Below, one piece after another: positions 47,670-58,011 of a stretch of DNA of 64,000 nucleotides. The notes beneath the pieces were generated by a model. The model saw nothing but the letters and a program-made list of their open reading frames with translations. It searched no databases and was not told where the DNA came from. The translations under genes were made by a program, and so were the position numbers. The DNA is from JALJPB01 sp034111045. Its GTDB lineage: Bacteria > Pseudomonadota > Gammaproteobacteria > Enterobacterales > Alteromonadaceae. The stretch's first letter is position 1. Each line of letters begins with the position of its first letter. Where the stretch lies: positions 61,778 to 125,777 of the forward strand of contig JAWUYA010000057.1 of the NCBI GenBank assembly GCA_034111045.1, written 5' to 3'.

Positions 47670-49511
47670 ATGAGAATGATGTTGATGATGATAATTTCAA
47701 GATCCCTTAACACGCTCCTTATTAGTTTCTATAAAGGCGTCAAGGTAATAATTAACCCCTTGATTTTTATAATTATTGTGCATCCTGCCATCGCCAATAA
47801 TTTAGTGATTAAACTTGACGGTGAGTTACCCAAGGCGGTTAAAAATAATGTGCTTTCTTATTTAGGTCAACTACCCGCAACGCATTTAGAGCGCTCAGCT
47901 TTCATTTATTCTGCCAAAAAAAACACAAGTCAAGCATTACAGTCTTTAGGTTATTATCAAGCCAACATCGTTGTCAGTGTTGAAGAAGACCCCTGGCAAC
48001 TTAAACTAACCATTGAGTTAAATGAGCCCACCTTGCTCGATAGTATTGCTGTTCGGGTAGAGGGTGAAGCGAAAAATGACCCCGCTTTTATCGCATTACT
48101 AAAAGATCACCCTCTTCAACAAGGCGACAAACTGCACCATGGTAAATATCAATCGCTGAAAGCTAATTTATTGTCATTAGCACTGCAGCGAGGCTACTTT
48201 AATGGTGCTTTAGTTACCCATAACATCATCATTAAACAAGGTTATCGCTATGCTGATATCACCTTACTTTATAACAGTGGCCCCCGATACCGATTTGGTG
48301 AAGTTAGTTTTAATAGTGTTGAGCTTGACCCCGCACTACTGTCGAGCTTAATTCCCTTTAAAAGCAATGATTTTTTTAATATTAACCAGTTCCACCAGCT
48401 ACAAAATCAACTGCAATCCAGCCAATATTTTGGCAGTGTTATAGCGGTGCCTGGAGATAAAATACAAGATAAAAGTCATCATCAATATATCGTACCTATC
48501 AAGGTTGCACTGACACCAGCCAAACGTCATTTATTTGATTTTGGTATAGGTTATGCCACCGATACTCAATTTCGCTTATCCATGGGTTGGCGTACGCCAT
48601 TGATCAATCGTTATGGACATTATCAAGAAACAGACATTAAATACTCCCCTTTAAACCCTACGGGAAAGTTCATCTACAGCATTCCATTGAGCCACCCCAC
48701 TCAAGATGTATTACAACTTAAAGTGCTGGTTGAGAATGAAGATTATGCCGACTTAACAACCAAGTTTTATTCAGCGCAGATTGGTAGACTGACCAGTAAT
48801 AATCGTTGGAATAGACAAGTATATGCCCGACTTCATCAGGAGGCATGGCGCTATGACCTTGATAAAGACTCTCCTAATATTGTTTGGGCAGAAGAAGATA
48901 ATGTTCATTATATTATTCCCGGTGTAACTTGGTCTAAAACAATTCGCAGGGGATCTACTTTAGACCCAAGTGCGGGTTTTCGACAAACCTATAATATTGA
49001 AGGCGCACATTTAGATGCTGGCTCAGACAATAGTTTTTTTAGAGTGAGCGCTCAATGGCACCACATCACTACTTTAAAGGAAAACCATAGGTTGGTGTCT
49101 CGCGCTGAATTAGGCGCTATATATATAGATAGAGATGCCCAGTTAGCACCGTCACTACGTTTTTATGCAGGTGGCGACCAAAGTATTCGAGGTTTTGCTT
49201 ATCAAACCATAGGCTCTAGCATTTCCTCTTCATCTGACCCTGGTAAAGAGGGCCTTATTATTGTTGGTGGTACGCGTTTGATGGTGGCAAGTATCGAATA
49301 CCAATATTACCTCAACAATAAGTGGCGGCTAGCGTTATTCTCTGATGGTGGCAGTGTGACTAATAACAATGAATTTGACCCTGTCTACTCTGTAGGCACA
49401 GGCGTTCATTACATGTCACCTGTGGGTGCGGTTAAATTTGATGTCGCTTACGGTGTTGATGATAACGACAAGCATTGGCGTATACATATTAATTTAGGTG
49501 CTGAGTTTTGA
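47670..49511 (+). CDS. tamA: Translocation and assembly module protein TamA
   Basis: Outer-membrane Omp85-family protein that works with TamB in outer-membrane biogenesis. The 613-residue protein has a long hydrophobic N-terminus, about three POTRA domains (about 45-290, with LVIKLDGELPKAVKNNVLSYL) and a C-terminal 16-stranded barrel (FDFGIGYATDTQFR ... HWRIHINLGAEF) with the RFYAGGDQSIRGFAY motif. Several ATGs lie near the start and the true one is uncertain. Its stop overlaps the tamB start. Confidence 0.94.
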   Translation: MRMMLMMIISRSLNTLLISFYKGVKVIINPLIFIIIVHPAIANNLVIKLDGELPKAVKNNVLSYLGQLPATHLERSAFIYSAKKNTSQALQSLGYYQANIVVSVEEDPWQLKLTIELNEPTLLDSIAVRVEGEAKNDPAFIALLKDHPLQQGDKLHHGKYQSLKANLLSLALQRGYFNGALVTHNIIIKQGYRYADITLLYNSGPRYRFGEVSFNSVELDPALLSSLIPFKSNDFFNINQFHQLQNQLQSSQYFGSVIAVPGDKIQDKSHHQYIVPIKVALTPAKRHLFDFGIGYATDTQFRLSMGWRTPLINRYGHYQETDIKYSPLNPTGKFIYSIPLSHPTQDVLQLKVLVENEDYADLTTKFYSAQIGRLTSNNRWNRQVYARLHQEAWRYDLDKDSPNIVWAEEDNVHYIIPGVTWSKTIRRGSTLDPSAGFRQTYNIEGAHLDAGSDNSFFRVSAQWHHITTLKENHRLVSRAELGAIYIDRDAQLAPSLRFYAGGDQSIRGFAYQTIGSSISSSSDPGKEGLIIVGGTRLMVASIEYQYYLNNKWRLALFSDGGSVTNNNEFDPVYSVGTGVHYMSPVGAVKFDVAYGVDDNDKHWRIHINLGAEF

Positions 49512-52500
49512 TTTGGCGTCGCTTCAGTTTGACTCTGGTTAAGTATACCGCGATATTGCTTTGCCTTACTACTGTATTACTTACAACGCCTTGGGGTACA
49601 AAGCTAACACTGACCTTGCTTAATAATATTGACGGTGTCGCCATTGATTATCATAGCGGCTCATTCGTTCAAGAGATAAAATTACACGCCTTTGATTTGC
49701 AGTTAGAAGCCCTTGAGATCTCTATAATAGGGTTATCAATGACCCTTGACTTTTCTTGCGGTTGGCAAAAAACACTGTGTATCAAGTCACTAAAGGCGGA
49801 TAACTTTACTTTACATTATACCGCTAATGAAGAACCTAGTAGTTTAGCCTTAACAGAAAAACAAGATCATAATCAACTCATTGAAATGCCATTTGCCATT
49901 GAAGTTAATCATATTGAACTAGTACAAAGCCACCTAGTGATCGATAAGACTGAAATAGCAATTGAACAGTTTACTGCTCAACTAACAATAAAAAAAAGTA
50001 ACCTTAATTTATTGAATGTAAATGCAAAAAAACTAACCTCCCTGATTACAGAAGACAAACCAGAGCCGCGTAAACCCCCTCAAAATACAGCCTATTTACT
50101 AGAGAATCCCTTTGCCAAGTTGCCAGATGTCGCATTATCTATGGCATTACCTATTGCATTAAACATTGAGCAATTACACATTACTGACATTATTGTCGCA
50201 ACAACCGATCAGCAAACCCTTAACTGCCAAGCTCCTTGTCAACAACAACTCACCGAACAATGGCATTCATCTAACAATCGCCTCAGTGGCTCTTGGCTGC
50301 ATACTGATATCAGCATCAGTCAATTGCAAACCTCAACAGCTACTTTTTCAATCAACAGCCTTGTGGCTCAAGCGCAATTAACCCCACCCTATAAAATTGA
50401 CAGTCAATTCATTAGCCAACTTAACAACCTACCATGGCTTCCTGAAATGACTAACACTACTCAAAAAATATCATTACAAGGCACATTAGACGACTTAACC
50501 CTTGATATGAAAAGTGAAGGTAGCTTAGTACTAACTAGCCAAGGACGGGTGAATTTAATGAATGCAGACACCCCTTTTAACGTTACTATGGCAGTTGAGA
50601 AAATGCCAATGCCGTTAGCTTTAGTCCCCTACGGCGAATCCTCTTCATTGTCTTTAACCGTATCAGGAAGCCTAAAAGAGCAAACTATTAAGTTAACCAG
50701 TCAGCTAAAAAGTGGTGGTTATCAAAAGGCACAAGTCAAACTCATCGCTAGTCACCAACAAGGCCTCTTTAGTATTAAAGAACTAGTGTTTGATGATAGT
50801 GACACCGCCAGTCAATTAAATTTACAGGGTGAGGTGAATTTACGACCTACTCAGATAGCCTGGCAATTATCCGCTTATTCATCCGGTTTGTCTTTACCAA
50901 AAATAAATATCCAAGGTTTGGCCGCATTAGGACAAAACCAACAGCAAATCGATTTGATGACCTTGCACCTGCCAGAAACGATCACCGGTAGATTACAAGG
51001 CCATATCACTAGCACAGGTCAGTGGGCAGATAAGCAATGGTCACTATCGATTAGTGATACCGAAATTTCCGGTCTGATCAATGATTCAGCACTAAACATT
51101 GAGGCTGATATCAAGCTAAACCATACTGGCCAACTGCAGAAAAATCAGCTATTTATTGCCTTTAATGACAGTGAACTAACACTGCAAACTGCGGGTAATT
51201 CTTTTTGGAATATCAACGGCCAATTAGTGATGAATAATATCAATCACTGGGTTAAAGGTGTTAATGGCGGGTTGACCAGTAATTTTTCAATTACAGGGAA
51301 AAAAGACAACCCGGTGATTGACCTCACTAGTAAATTTACTCAGCTCAGTTGGCAAGATTACGCAAGTACATCCTTAAAAGTTGACGCTAACTATCAGCCA
51401 ATGAGCGGTCATCAAATAAAATTAACCATCAGTAATGAACAGCTAAAATGGGAGAGCAACAATAAGAGGGTCAACCTTAACAACCTTGTTGTTAAGGTTG
51501 ATGGTAATGCTAATAAACATCAAATTCAGACACATTGGTTAGGGGATTTCACCGGACAGTTTTCCTTAGAGGGTCAATTAAATCAATCATTGACTCGATG
51601 GCAGAGTTTAGTCAAGCAAGGTGAATTAACTTATCAACACCTTGCCTTGATAACCGATAAGTCTTTTCCTTTGACTATTGATTTAACTCAAAATTTAACC
51701 ATTATCGGCAGTCATTGCTGGCAGGGTAAAGGGGCCCGTATTTGCTTACCTAATGCAGCCGTTATTGGTAACTCTGGCGATGTAGCCATTAATGTAGACC
51801 TCGACCTTGGTGTGATAGACGAATTAATTTTGCCTGAAGACCTTGAGTTAACAAACAAAATTACTGGTGATATCAACGCAAGGTGGTCTAAAAATCTACC
51901 GATAAGCGCTGAAGCGAGTTTTTCGTTGTCACCAGGTGACCTCAAGGTTATTGATGACTTTGGTCAGCATCAACTCTCGCAATGGTCACAAGGAGATTTT
52001 AGTTTTGTGATCAATGAACAACAACTCAAAAGCACATTGCAGTTACGGGATCAAAACGACAAAACACTCATCGACATTAAGACTACCCTTGAATTTATTG
52101 ATGATTATCCTATTAATAGCCAACTCAAACTTAACCAATTTAACTTGCAGCCTTTCCAAACGCTTTTGGCTGATGTGGTCAATTTACAAGGTAAGCTAAC
52201 GGCCAATCTCGTAGTAGAAGGCACAGTCAACTCCCCGTTGATTAATGGGGGAATAACGCTAAATACCGGAAAGTTACTGCTAAGGCAGAATGCCAATACC
52301 GTTGATAACATTAACACGTCGATTACCATTAAAAATAATAAGGCAAAGATACAAGGCCGCTTTTTTATAGCCGATCAAGAAGCTCAATTAACAGGGGATC
52401 TCGCTTGGCAAAAGGGTTTAAGCATGAACATAAACCTCAATGCCCATGCGTTGCCCCTTGTTTTTCCTCCATATGGGGTGATAAGTATATCGCCTACGTT

Positions 52501-53374
52501 AAATTTTTATCTCAAAGAAAAAACATTATCTCTTACTGGAAACATCGAGGTAGTAGAGGGTAGTCTTACTCTTGAGAAACTTCCTCAGGGCAGTGTTTCT
52601 TTAAGTGATGATGTCATTATTGTTGACCAACAGGGTAAAGCAATAGTGAAAGCGTCGTCAGGTTTTGACCTAAAAACCGCTATACGCGTTAATATCAGCA
52701 AAGCATTCAAACTATCAGGGCAGGGAGTACAGACTCACTTGTATGGAGAGTTGCAAATAAGCCAACAAGAAAAGCAGCCCCTTCAGTTAGTAGGTAAAAT
52801 TCAATCAGATAACGGCACGTTTGCAGCTTACGGACAAAAATTACAGCTAGAAAAAGCAGAGCTGACTTTCAATGGGCCTATTGCTAATCCTTATGTTAAC
52901 TTGCGTGCCAATAGGCAGATTAAAGCTGAGGATATTGAAGTGGGTATTGAGATCACAGGTTTAGCCGATGCGCTAAATACCCAACTTTACTCATCATCGA
53001 CAATGCAAAGACCTGAAATATTATCCTATTTGATTAGGGGCCGAGGCTTGGATGCTGGCACTGGTAATAGTTCAGCTGCCGCGAGTTTGTTAGTGGGTTT
53101 TGGTGCAACCAATAGTCGGGCTTTATTTAAACAACTTGAAAAGCTCCCTCTGATTAGTGATATTAGCCTTGATACCGAAGGTGAGGGCAGTCAAACACAA
53201 GCAACCGTTAGTGGTTATCTCGGTAATAGAGTACATTTAAAATACGGGATAGGCGTCTATGAACCCATTAATGAATTAACCGTGAGAATGTACCTCTTTA
53301 ACCGCTTTTGGTTAGAAATAGTCAGTGGCATAGAGCAATCTACCGACCTTTATTATTCCTTTGATATTGATTAA
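49508..53374 (+). CDS. tamB: Translocation and assembly module protein TamB
   Basis: Very long periplasm-spanning protein anchored in the inner membrane, of the AsmA-like lipid-transfer group (YhdP, YdbH). The 1288-residue protein has one N-terminal membrane span (LVKYTAILLCLTTVLLTTPW), a long beta-rich middle and the conserved C-terminal TamB domain (PEILSYLIRGRGLD, LKYGIGVYEPINEL, FNRFWLEIVSG). The start is TTG, overlapping the tamA stop (TTGA), so translation is coupled. Confidence 0.95.
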   Translation: MIWRRFSLTLVKYTAILLCLTTVLLTTPWGTKLTLTLLNNIDGVAIDYHSGSFVQEIKLHAFDLQLEALEISIIGLSMTLDFSCGWQKTLCIKSLKADNFTLHYTANEEPSSLALTEKQDHNQLIEMPFAIEVNHIELVQSHLVIDKTEIAIEQFTAQLTIKKSNLNLLNVNAKKLTSLITEDKPEPRKPPQNTAYLLENPFAKLPDVALSMALPIALNIEQLHITDIIVATTDQQTLNCQAPCQQQLTEQWHSSNNRLSGSWLHTDISISQLQTSTATFSINSLVAQAQLTPPYKIDSQFISQLNNLPWLPEMTNTTQKISLQGTLDDLTLDMKSEGSLVLTSQGRVNLMNADTPFNVTMAVEKMPMPLALVPYGESSSLSLTVSGSLKEQTIKLTSQLKSGGYQKAQVKLIASHQQGLFSIKELVFDDSDTASQLNLQGEVNLRPTQIAWQLSAYSSGLSLPKINIQGLAALGQNQQQIDLMTLHLPETITGRLQGHITSTGQWADKQWSLSISDTEISGLINDSALNIEADIKLNHTGQLQKNQLFIAFNDSELTLQTAGNSFWNINGQLVMNNINHWVKGVNGGLTSNFSITGKKDNPVIDLTSKFTQLSWQDYASTSLKVDANYQPMSGHQIKLTISNEQLKWESNNKRVNLNNLVVKVDGNANKHQIQTHWLGDFTGQFSLEGQLNQSLTRWQSLVKQGELTYQHLALITDKSFPLTIDLTQNLTIIGSHCWQGKGARICLPNAAVIGNSGDVAINVDLDLGVIDELILPEDLELTNKITGDINARWSKNLPISAEASFSLSPGDLKVIDDFGQHQLSQWSQGDFSFVINEQQLKSTLQLRDQNDKTLIDIKTTLEFIDDYPINSQLKLNQFNLQPFQTLLADVVNLQGKLTANLVVEGTVNSPLINGGITLNTGKLLLRQNANTVDNINTSITIKNNKAKIQGRFFIADQEAQLTGDLAWQKGLSMNINLNAHALPLVFPPYGVISISPTLNFYLKEKTLSLTGNIEVVEGSLTLEKLPQGSVSLSDDVIIVDQQGKAIVKASSGFDLKTAIRVNISKAFKLSGQGVQTHLYGELQISQQEKQPLQLVGKIQSDNGTFAAYGQKLQLEKAELTFNGPIANPYVNLRANRQIKAEDIEVGIEITGLADALNTQLYSSSTMQRPEILSYLIRGRGLDAGTGNSSAAASLLVGFGATNSRALFKQLEKLPLISDISLDTEGEGSQTQATVSGYLGNRVHLKYGIGVYEPINELTVRMYLFNRFWLEIVSGIEQSTDLYYSFDID
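51471..51501 (+). repeat. Perfect 14-bp hairpin inside tamB
   Basis: TCAACCTTAACAAC and GTTGTTAAGGTTGA are perfect arms around CTT, within the tamB coding sequence. No T-run follows. Confidence 0.9.
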
Positions 53375-53430
53375 TGAGGCCACTATTTATGGCTATACTA
53401 AGTTTTAATATATCAACGAGTTAATACCAT

Positions 53431-53509
53431 CTCTGACTGTACAGTTGAGTATACGCAACTCTACAGTCAGAGGTAAATGTAGTCTTAACCGAGTATCATC
53501 TACATTCAC
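53431..53509. repeat. Tandem inverted repeats after tamB
   Basis: The first repeat has 17-base arms with one mismatch (CTCTGACTGTACAGTTG / CAACTCTACAGTCAGAG) and an 8-base loop. The second begins directly after it (GTAAATGTAG / CTACATTCAC, one wobble). Neither is followed by a run of T. Confidence 0.8.
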
Positions 53510-53576
53510 CTTAATATTACCGCTTAAATAAGGTATGCTTCACTTCTATATAATTCATTTAATTAACGTGAAGTAG

Positions 53577-55298
53577 GTGTTACTGGTTATGATGTTATTA
53601 GCCAAAAAAATAGTTAGCCCGATGATGTTGCCGTTAATTTTTGTTTGTTGCGTGATCATTTCCATGTGGGTTTCGTTATTTTATATTGAAACCAATGCAA
53701 AAGAAAATATCCATAAATCGCTGAATTCGGTGTTGCAGATCACCCAAAAAGCACTGCAACTTTGGGTAAGCAGTCGACTGGACGATTTGACCGACTTTGC
53801 CAAAAACCCCGCGTTGACTGATTTGAGCACAAGGTTACTTGATCAATATAACAGCGGCATAAGCACCATAGACTCGCCAGCGCTACAAAAAATCAGAACA
53901 CTGATGAGTAAAAAAATGCGTCGTCGTGATGACCTCGCTTTTTTCATCATCGCCCCTAACAGAGTGAATATTGCTTCTGAACAGGATGCCAATATCGGCA
54001 GAGAAAACATCATCAATCAACAGCTCAAAAATCAACTTGATCGCGTATTTTTGGGTGAAACCCTATTTATTACCAATGCCGCGTCACCAATACGCTTAAA
54101 GTCGATATCGGGCACATTGAAAAAGAAACAACACGGCATTTTTATCGCAACCCCAATATTAGATAAAATGCAAAATGTGTTGGCGGTTTTGATACTGCGT
54201 CTCAATCCCATGGTCACGTTCAACAATATTACCCAATTAGGCAGAATAGGGGAGACTGGCGAAACCTACGCCTTCGACAAAAATGGGCGGTTGCTCACCC
54301 CAAGCCGTTTCAACGACCAATTTAAGGCGCTTGGGGTAATGGCTGACGAAGGAACGGGGGTATTATCGATTCGGGTGGCCGACCCCGGTGGTAACCTGCT
54401 AAAAGGTCATAAGGCGGCAAAGTCCAGTGACAATAGACCATTAACACTTATGGCAGCGCGCGCTATATCCGGTGATCATAGGCCCTATATCGACACCTAT
54501 CGGGATTATCGTGGAGTGCCTGTTTTTGGTGCCTGGTTATGGAACAACACATTAGCGGTTGGTTTAACAACCGAAATCGATGGCGAAGAAGCACTATACT
54601 CCTCAAAAATGGCACAGATAGTGATTATCATCGTGATGGTGGTGATCATCTTACTGACCGTTGGACTGGTGTTTATCCCTTTATCGATTCAAGGACGACA
54701 GACACGCGCGTTAAAGGAGTACAGTGACAACCTTGAGAAAACCGTTTTGGCACGTACTGCAGAGCTTGAAGAAGCCAATAAAACCCTCAGTATATTGTGT
54801 GATATCGATCCACTGACCCAAATTGCCAACCGTCGCTTATACGAACGTACCCTAACCGAACTGATTTCTTTATCTAAAAGAGCTTCTCTGTCGCTATCAA
54901 TGATGGTCATTGATATCGACTTCTTTAAGACTTATAACGATAATTACGGTCACGACAAAGGCGATAGCACATTAACCGATGTGGCTCAGGTAATTTCGGA
55001 CTCATTAATTCGTACCACCGATTTTGTGGCTCGTTACGGCGGAGAAGAATTTGTCGTACTAATGCCCTCAACCGATGTACAAGGGGCTAAGATGTTAGCC
55101 AACCGTATCAAGAACAATATTGATGCTAGGGAGATAAAACACGAACACTCCAAAGTTGCCGATATAATCACGGTTAGTATCGGTATCTCCTCCCTTATGG
55201 GGGAGGAATTGAATGATAAAAATTTATTTAAACACGCCGACAATGCCTTATATCAAGCCAAAGAAAAAGGCAGAAATCAGATAGTTATCTTTGAGTGA
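53577..55298 (+). CDS. Membrane-bound diguanylate cyclase with periplasmic sensor domain
   Basis: Makes cyclic di-GMP from GTP. The 573-residue protein has a first span (about 16-36), a large periplasmic dCache-like sensor (about 40-340), a second span (IVIIIVMVVIILLTVGLVF), a short coiled coil and a GGDEF domain. The active site is intact: IDIDFF, NDNYGHDKGD and GGEEF, with the inhibitory I-site RTTD five residues upstream of it. The start is GTG, or ATG at 53589. It follows tamB by 200 bases and is probably separate from it. Confidence 0.9.
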   Translation: MLLVMMLLAKKIVSPMMLPLIFVCCVIISMWVSLFYIETNAKENIHKSLNSVLQITQKALQLWVSSRLDDLTDFAKNPALTDLSTRLLDQYNSGISTIDSPALQKIRTLMSKKMRRRDDLAFFIIAPNRVNIASEQDANIGRENIINQQLKNQLDRVFLGETLFITNAASPIRLKSISGTLKKKQHGIFIATPILDKMQNVLAVLILRLNPMVTFNNITQLGRIGETGETYAFDKNGRLLTPSRFNDQFKALGVMADEGTGVLSIRVADPGGNLLKGHKAAKSSDNRPLTLMAARAISGDHRPYIDTYRDYRGVPVFGAWLWNNTLAVGLTTEIDGEEALYSSKMAQIVIIIVMVVIILLTVGLVFIPLSIQGRQTRALKEYSDNLEKTVLARTAELEEANKTLSILCDIDPLTQIANRRLYERTLTELISLSKRASLSLSMMVIDIDFFKTYNDNYGHDKGDSTLTDVAQVISDSLIRTTDFVARYGGEEFVVLMPSTDVQGAKMLANRIKNNIDAREIKHEHSKVADIITVSIGISSLMGEELNDKNLFKHADNALYQAKEKGRNQIVIFE

Positions 55299-55432
55299 TT
55301 AACGCTCTGTTTGGTCATTTAAACTCAGTAATAACTTTATTTGAAAGAGGCATGTTAAGGTTATCGTAAAATGCTCAAGTAAATTAGCCATTGTCTGAAC
55401 TGAGTTAATTGAAAAGGCCAACTTGATAATAA

Positions 55433-55738
55433 TTAAAGTTTAATTTTACCCACCACAATATCTTTAAACATAACCCAGTCACCGATTAAACTGTAAATGG
55501 GATAAACAAACGTGGCGGGCCTATTTTTCTCAAATATAAAGTGGCCCAGCCAAGCAAAGCCATAACCGATGACAGGCATAAACCACAACAAAGAAAAATA
55601 GCTAGCGACCACGACATAAATAATTAATAAAATAATTAAACTAGAGCCGACAAAATGAAGACGTCTACAGTTTTTATTTTCGTGCTGGCTTAAATAAAAA
55701 GGATAGAATTCTGAAAAGTTTGTATATTTTTTTATCAT
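55433..55738 (-). CDS. DUF962/Mpo1-like membrane protein
   Basis: A 101-residue protein of the DUF962 family, whose yeast member Mpo1 is a dioxygenase acting on 2-hydroxy fatty acids. It has the N-terminal FYPFYLSQHENKNCRRLHFVG and the C-terminal GHFIFEKNRPATF with conserved histidines, and two or three membrane spans. The bacterial role is unknown. Standalone. Confidence 0.85.
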   Translation of the reverse strand: MIKKYTNFSEFYPFYLSQHENKNCRRLHFVGSSLIILLIIYVVVASYFSLLWFMPVIGYGFAWLGHFIFEKNRPATFVYPIYSLIGDWVMFKDIVVGKIKL

Positions 55739-55898
55739 TTAATGAGCCCTTAACCGTTAAACTAATACCTATAATTGTACCAAGTATATAACACCACCTT
55801 AAGCGGCTATTTATAATTGACCCTAGTCGTGAGTGACAACAAAACAATGCCGGCTATGTGAAGTGCGTTTAAATTTGCTGGTGATATGTCTGACTCAT

Positions 55899-56258
55899 TC
55901 AGAATACACTTTTCCATTGTTCGGTGTCTACAAACCAACGTTCCTCGTAGATTTTATCACCTTCGAACTTGAACAAAACAGATAGCTCGGAAGCAGCAAC
56001 TTTATCGGATTTCCATTCAACGATTGAGACAACTTCATTTTCCCCTTCAATCTGACGAAGTTCGGTAATCTCGAAACCTGGAGGCAGGATTTCTGCCAGA
56101 CCATTGAGTGCAGAACGAAACATCTCTCGCCCTTCTAGAATATTGGTTTGACCGGGCATAATAAACTTCATATCTTTTCTATAATCAGTGACTAAAGTAT
56201 CAAAATCACCAGTGCCAACCGCCTCCCAACCACGTTGTACTATATCAGCTAAGTGCAT
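55899..56258 (-). CDS. SnoaL/NTF2-like protein
   Basis: A 119-residue NTF2-fold protein. It has the pattern of a SnoaL-like cone domain (VQRGWEAVGTGDFDTLVTDY ... LFKFEGDKIYEERWFVDTEQW). The start has GGAG about 7 bases upstream. These proteins range from enzymes to ligand-binding proteins, so no function is assigned. Standalone. Confidence 0.82.
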   Translation of the reverse strand: MHLADIVQRGWEAVGTGDFDTLVTDYRKDMKFIMPGQTNILEGREMFRSALNGLAEILPPGFEITELRQIEGENEVVSIVEWKSDKVAASELSVLFKFEGDKIYEERWFVDTEQWKSVF

Positions 56259-56745
56259 TATTTTTCTCCTTGATTAATTTGTGCATACCAATTATAGAAG
56301 GTTTCACCAATTAAAGGGGAGCCCTGCGACATAACGCCTGATTAAGTCACGATAAATAGTTAGCTAAAATCTTGAGTAGCGAATACAGCCCATTAATTTT
56401 CATTTTTTATTAAGTACTTAGTGGCCGATTTCTGTTTTACACTGATGGATTGAGAAATAAAAAACGGTGGAAATTTAATAAAGCGGAAAACGGCCTTGTT
56501 TGTGCGCAATATAGTGCTGACATTAACAATAAGTTTTTTGCAATATATGTGCTATTACGTTATTCGAGTTATATTAGTGAAACTGCTCAGTAATAGCCGA
56601 GCCCTGTGCAATATAAAGAATTTTTTTGCTAAAACTGTGGAATTATGGGATGTTTGAAGTGTTCAAGATTAAAGCTAATTGAATCACTATTATAACACTG
56701 ACACTTCCTTAACAAATTTTTTAACCTTAGTATCATGAGAGCCCT
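56259..56745. other. Divergent intergenic region
   Basis: 487 bases between the NTF2-like gene and the diaminopropionate ammonia-lyase gene. No gene, hairpin or convincing promoter is seen. Confidence 0.5.
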
Positions 56746-57933
56746 ATGAACGAAAATGACATTGCTTGCCTAGTTAATCTATTACCTAAAGAACTCAATT
56801 CTGCTTTATTAGAGTTTGCTGACCTAAAAATAGCCCGCAATGTCAGCCAATTTCACAATGAACTTCCCAACTACGCGCCAACCCCACTTGTTAATCTTTC
56901 TCAGCTTGCCAGTCATCTAAAGATAAAACAACTTGTCGTTAAAGACGAAAGTCAGCGTTTTGATTTAAATGCATTTAAAGTACTTGGTGCTAGTTACGCT
57001 ATTGCAAAATACTTAACTCAATTATTAGGACTCGCGGATAGTGAAGTGGCATTCGATAAAATAATTGCCAACAAAGCCCAGTATGAAAATGTTACCTTTG
57101 TTACCGCAACAGATGGTAATCACGGCAGAGCTGTGGCTTGGGTAACAAAATTATTCGGCTGTAAATCAGTGGTGTACATGCCGAAAGGCTCTTCTAACGT
57201 TCGCTTGGAAGCCATCTGTGGCTTTGGTGCTAAAGCATCTATCACCCAGCTCAATTATGACGACACTGTAATTTATGCACAGCAAAAAGCACAAGAAAAT
57301 GATTGGGTATTGCTACAAGATACGTCATGGGAAGGGTATGAAGAGGTGCCTCAACATATTATGCAGGGCTATTTTACGCTGGTAACAGAGTGCCTTACTC
57401 AAGAAAAAAATTGGTGGCCAACACACGTTTTTTTGCAAGCCGGTGTTGGTTCATTTGCAGCCGCTATCGTTGCTTATATGTCGAATTTTAGTGACCGACC
57501 GGCACCCAAATTTATAATCGTCGAACCTCAAGGTGCGCCATGCTTGTACGAGTCTATAAAACAAAATACCGGAGACCCCCTTCGGATTGAAGGTGAGTTA
57601 CCCACCATTATGGCCGGCCTTGCCTGTGGAGAGCCTAGCCAGATGGGATGGAACATATTAAAACAGACTGCCAATGCATTTTTAACTTGTTCTGATGAGG
57701 TGGCTCGCAGAGGAATGAGAGTACTTGGTCGCCCAATGAAAGGGGATCGACGGATAATTTCTGGTGAATCAGGGGCTGTACCATTAGGCGCGGTGTTTGA
57801 AGTATTATCTAATAAGCTCTTCCAGAGAATTAAAGAAGACTTAACCCTTAATAGTGACTCAATTGTATTATTATTTTCAACAGAGGGGGACACGGATCCA
57901 GAGGTTTATCAGGACATTGTTTTACAAGATTAA
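56746..57933 (+). CDS. dpaL: Diaminopropionate ammonia-lyase
   Basis: PLP enzyme (E. coli YgeX) converting 2,3-diaminopropionate to pyruvate and ammonia. The 395-residue protein has the PLP lysine in RFDLNAFKVLGASYA, the ATDGNHGRAVAWV phosphate loop, LQAGVGSFAAA and the GESGAVPLGA block. Unlike in E. coli it is not beside the ygeW/ygeY genes. A DMT-type exporter follows at a 78-base gap and may be linked. Confidence 0.93.
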   Translation: MNENDIACLVNLLPKELNSALLEFADLKIARNVSQFHNELPNYAPTPLVNLSQLASHLKIKQLVVKDESQRFDLNAFKVLGASYAIAKYLTQLLGLADSEVAFDKIIANKAQYENVTFVTATDGNHGRAVAWVTKLFGCKSVVYMPKGSSNVRLEAICGFGAKASITQLNYDDTVIYAQQKAQENDWVLLQDTSWEGYEEVPQHIMQGYFTLVTECLTQEKNWWPTHVFLQAGVGSFAAAIVAYMSNFSDRPAPKFIIVEPQGAPCLYESIKQNTGDPLRIEGELPTIMAGLACGEPSQMGWNILKQTANAFLTCSDEVARRGMRVLGRPMKGDRRIISGESGAVPLGAVFEVLSNKLFQRIKEDLTLNSDSIVLLFSTEGDTDPEVYQDIVLQD

Positions 57934-58011
57934 CTAAGGGTGTTTTTCGTTAAACTAAAAGCAATGATAAAAGGCCACGGGTGAGCTTTTATTCTTTATA
58001 ACAGATAGACT

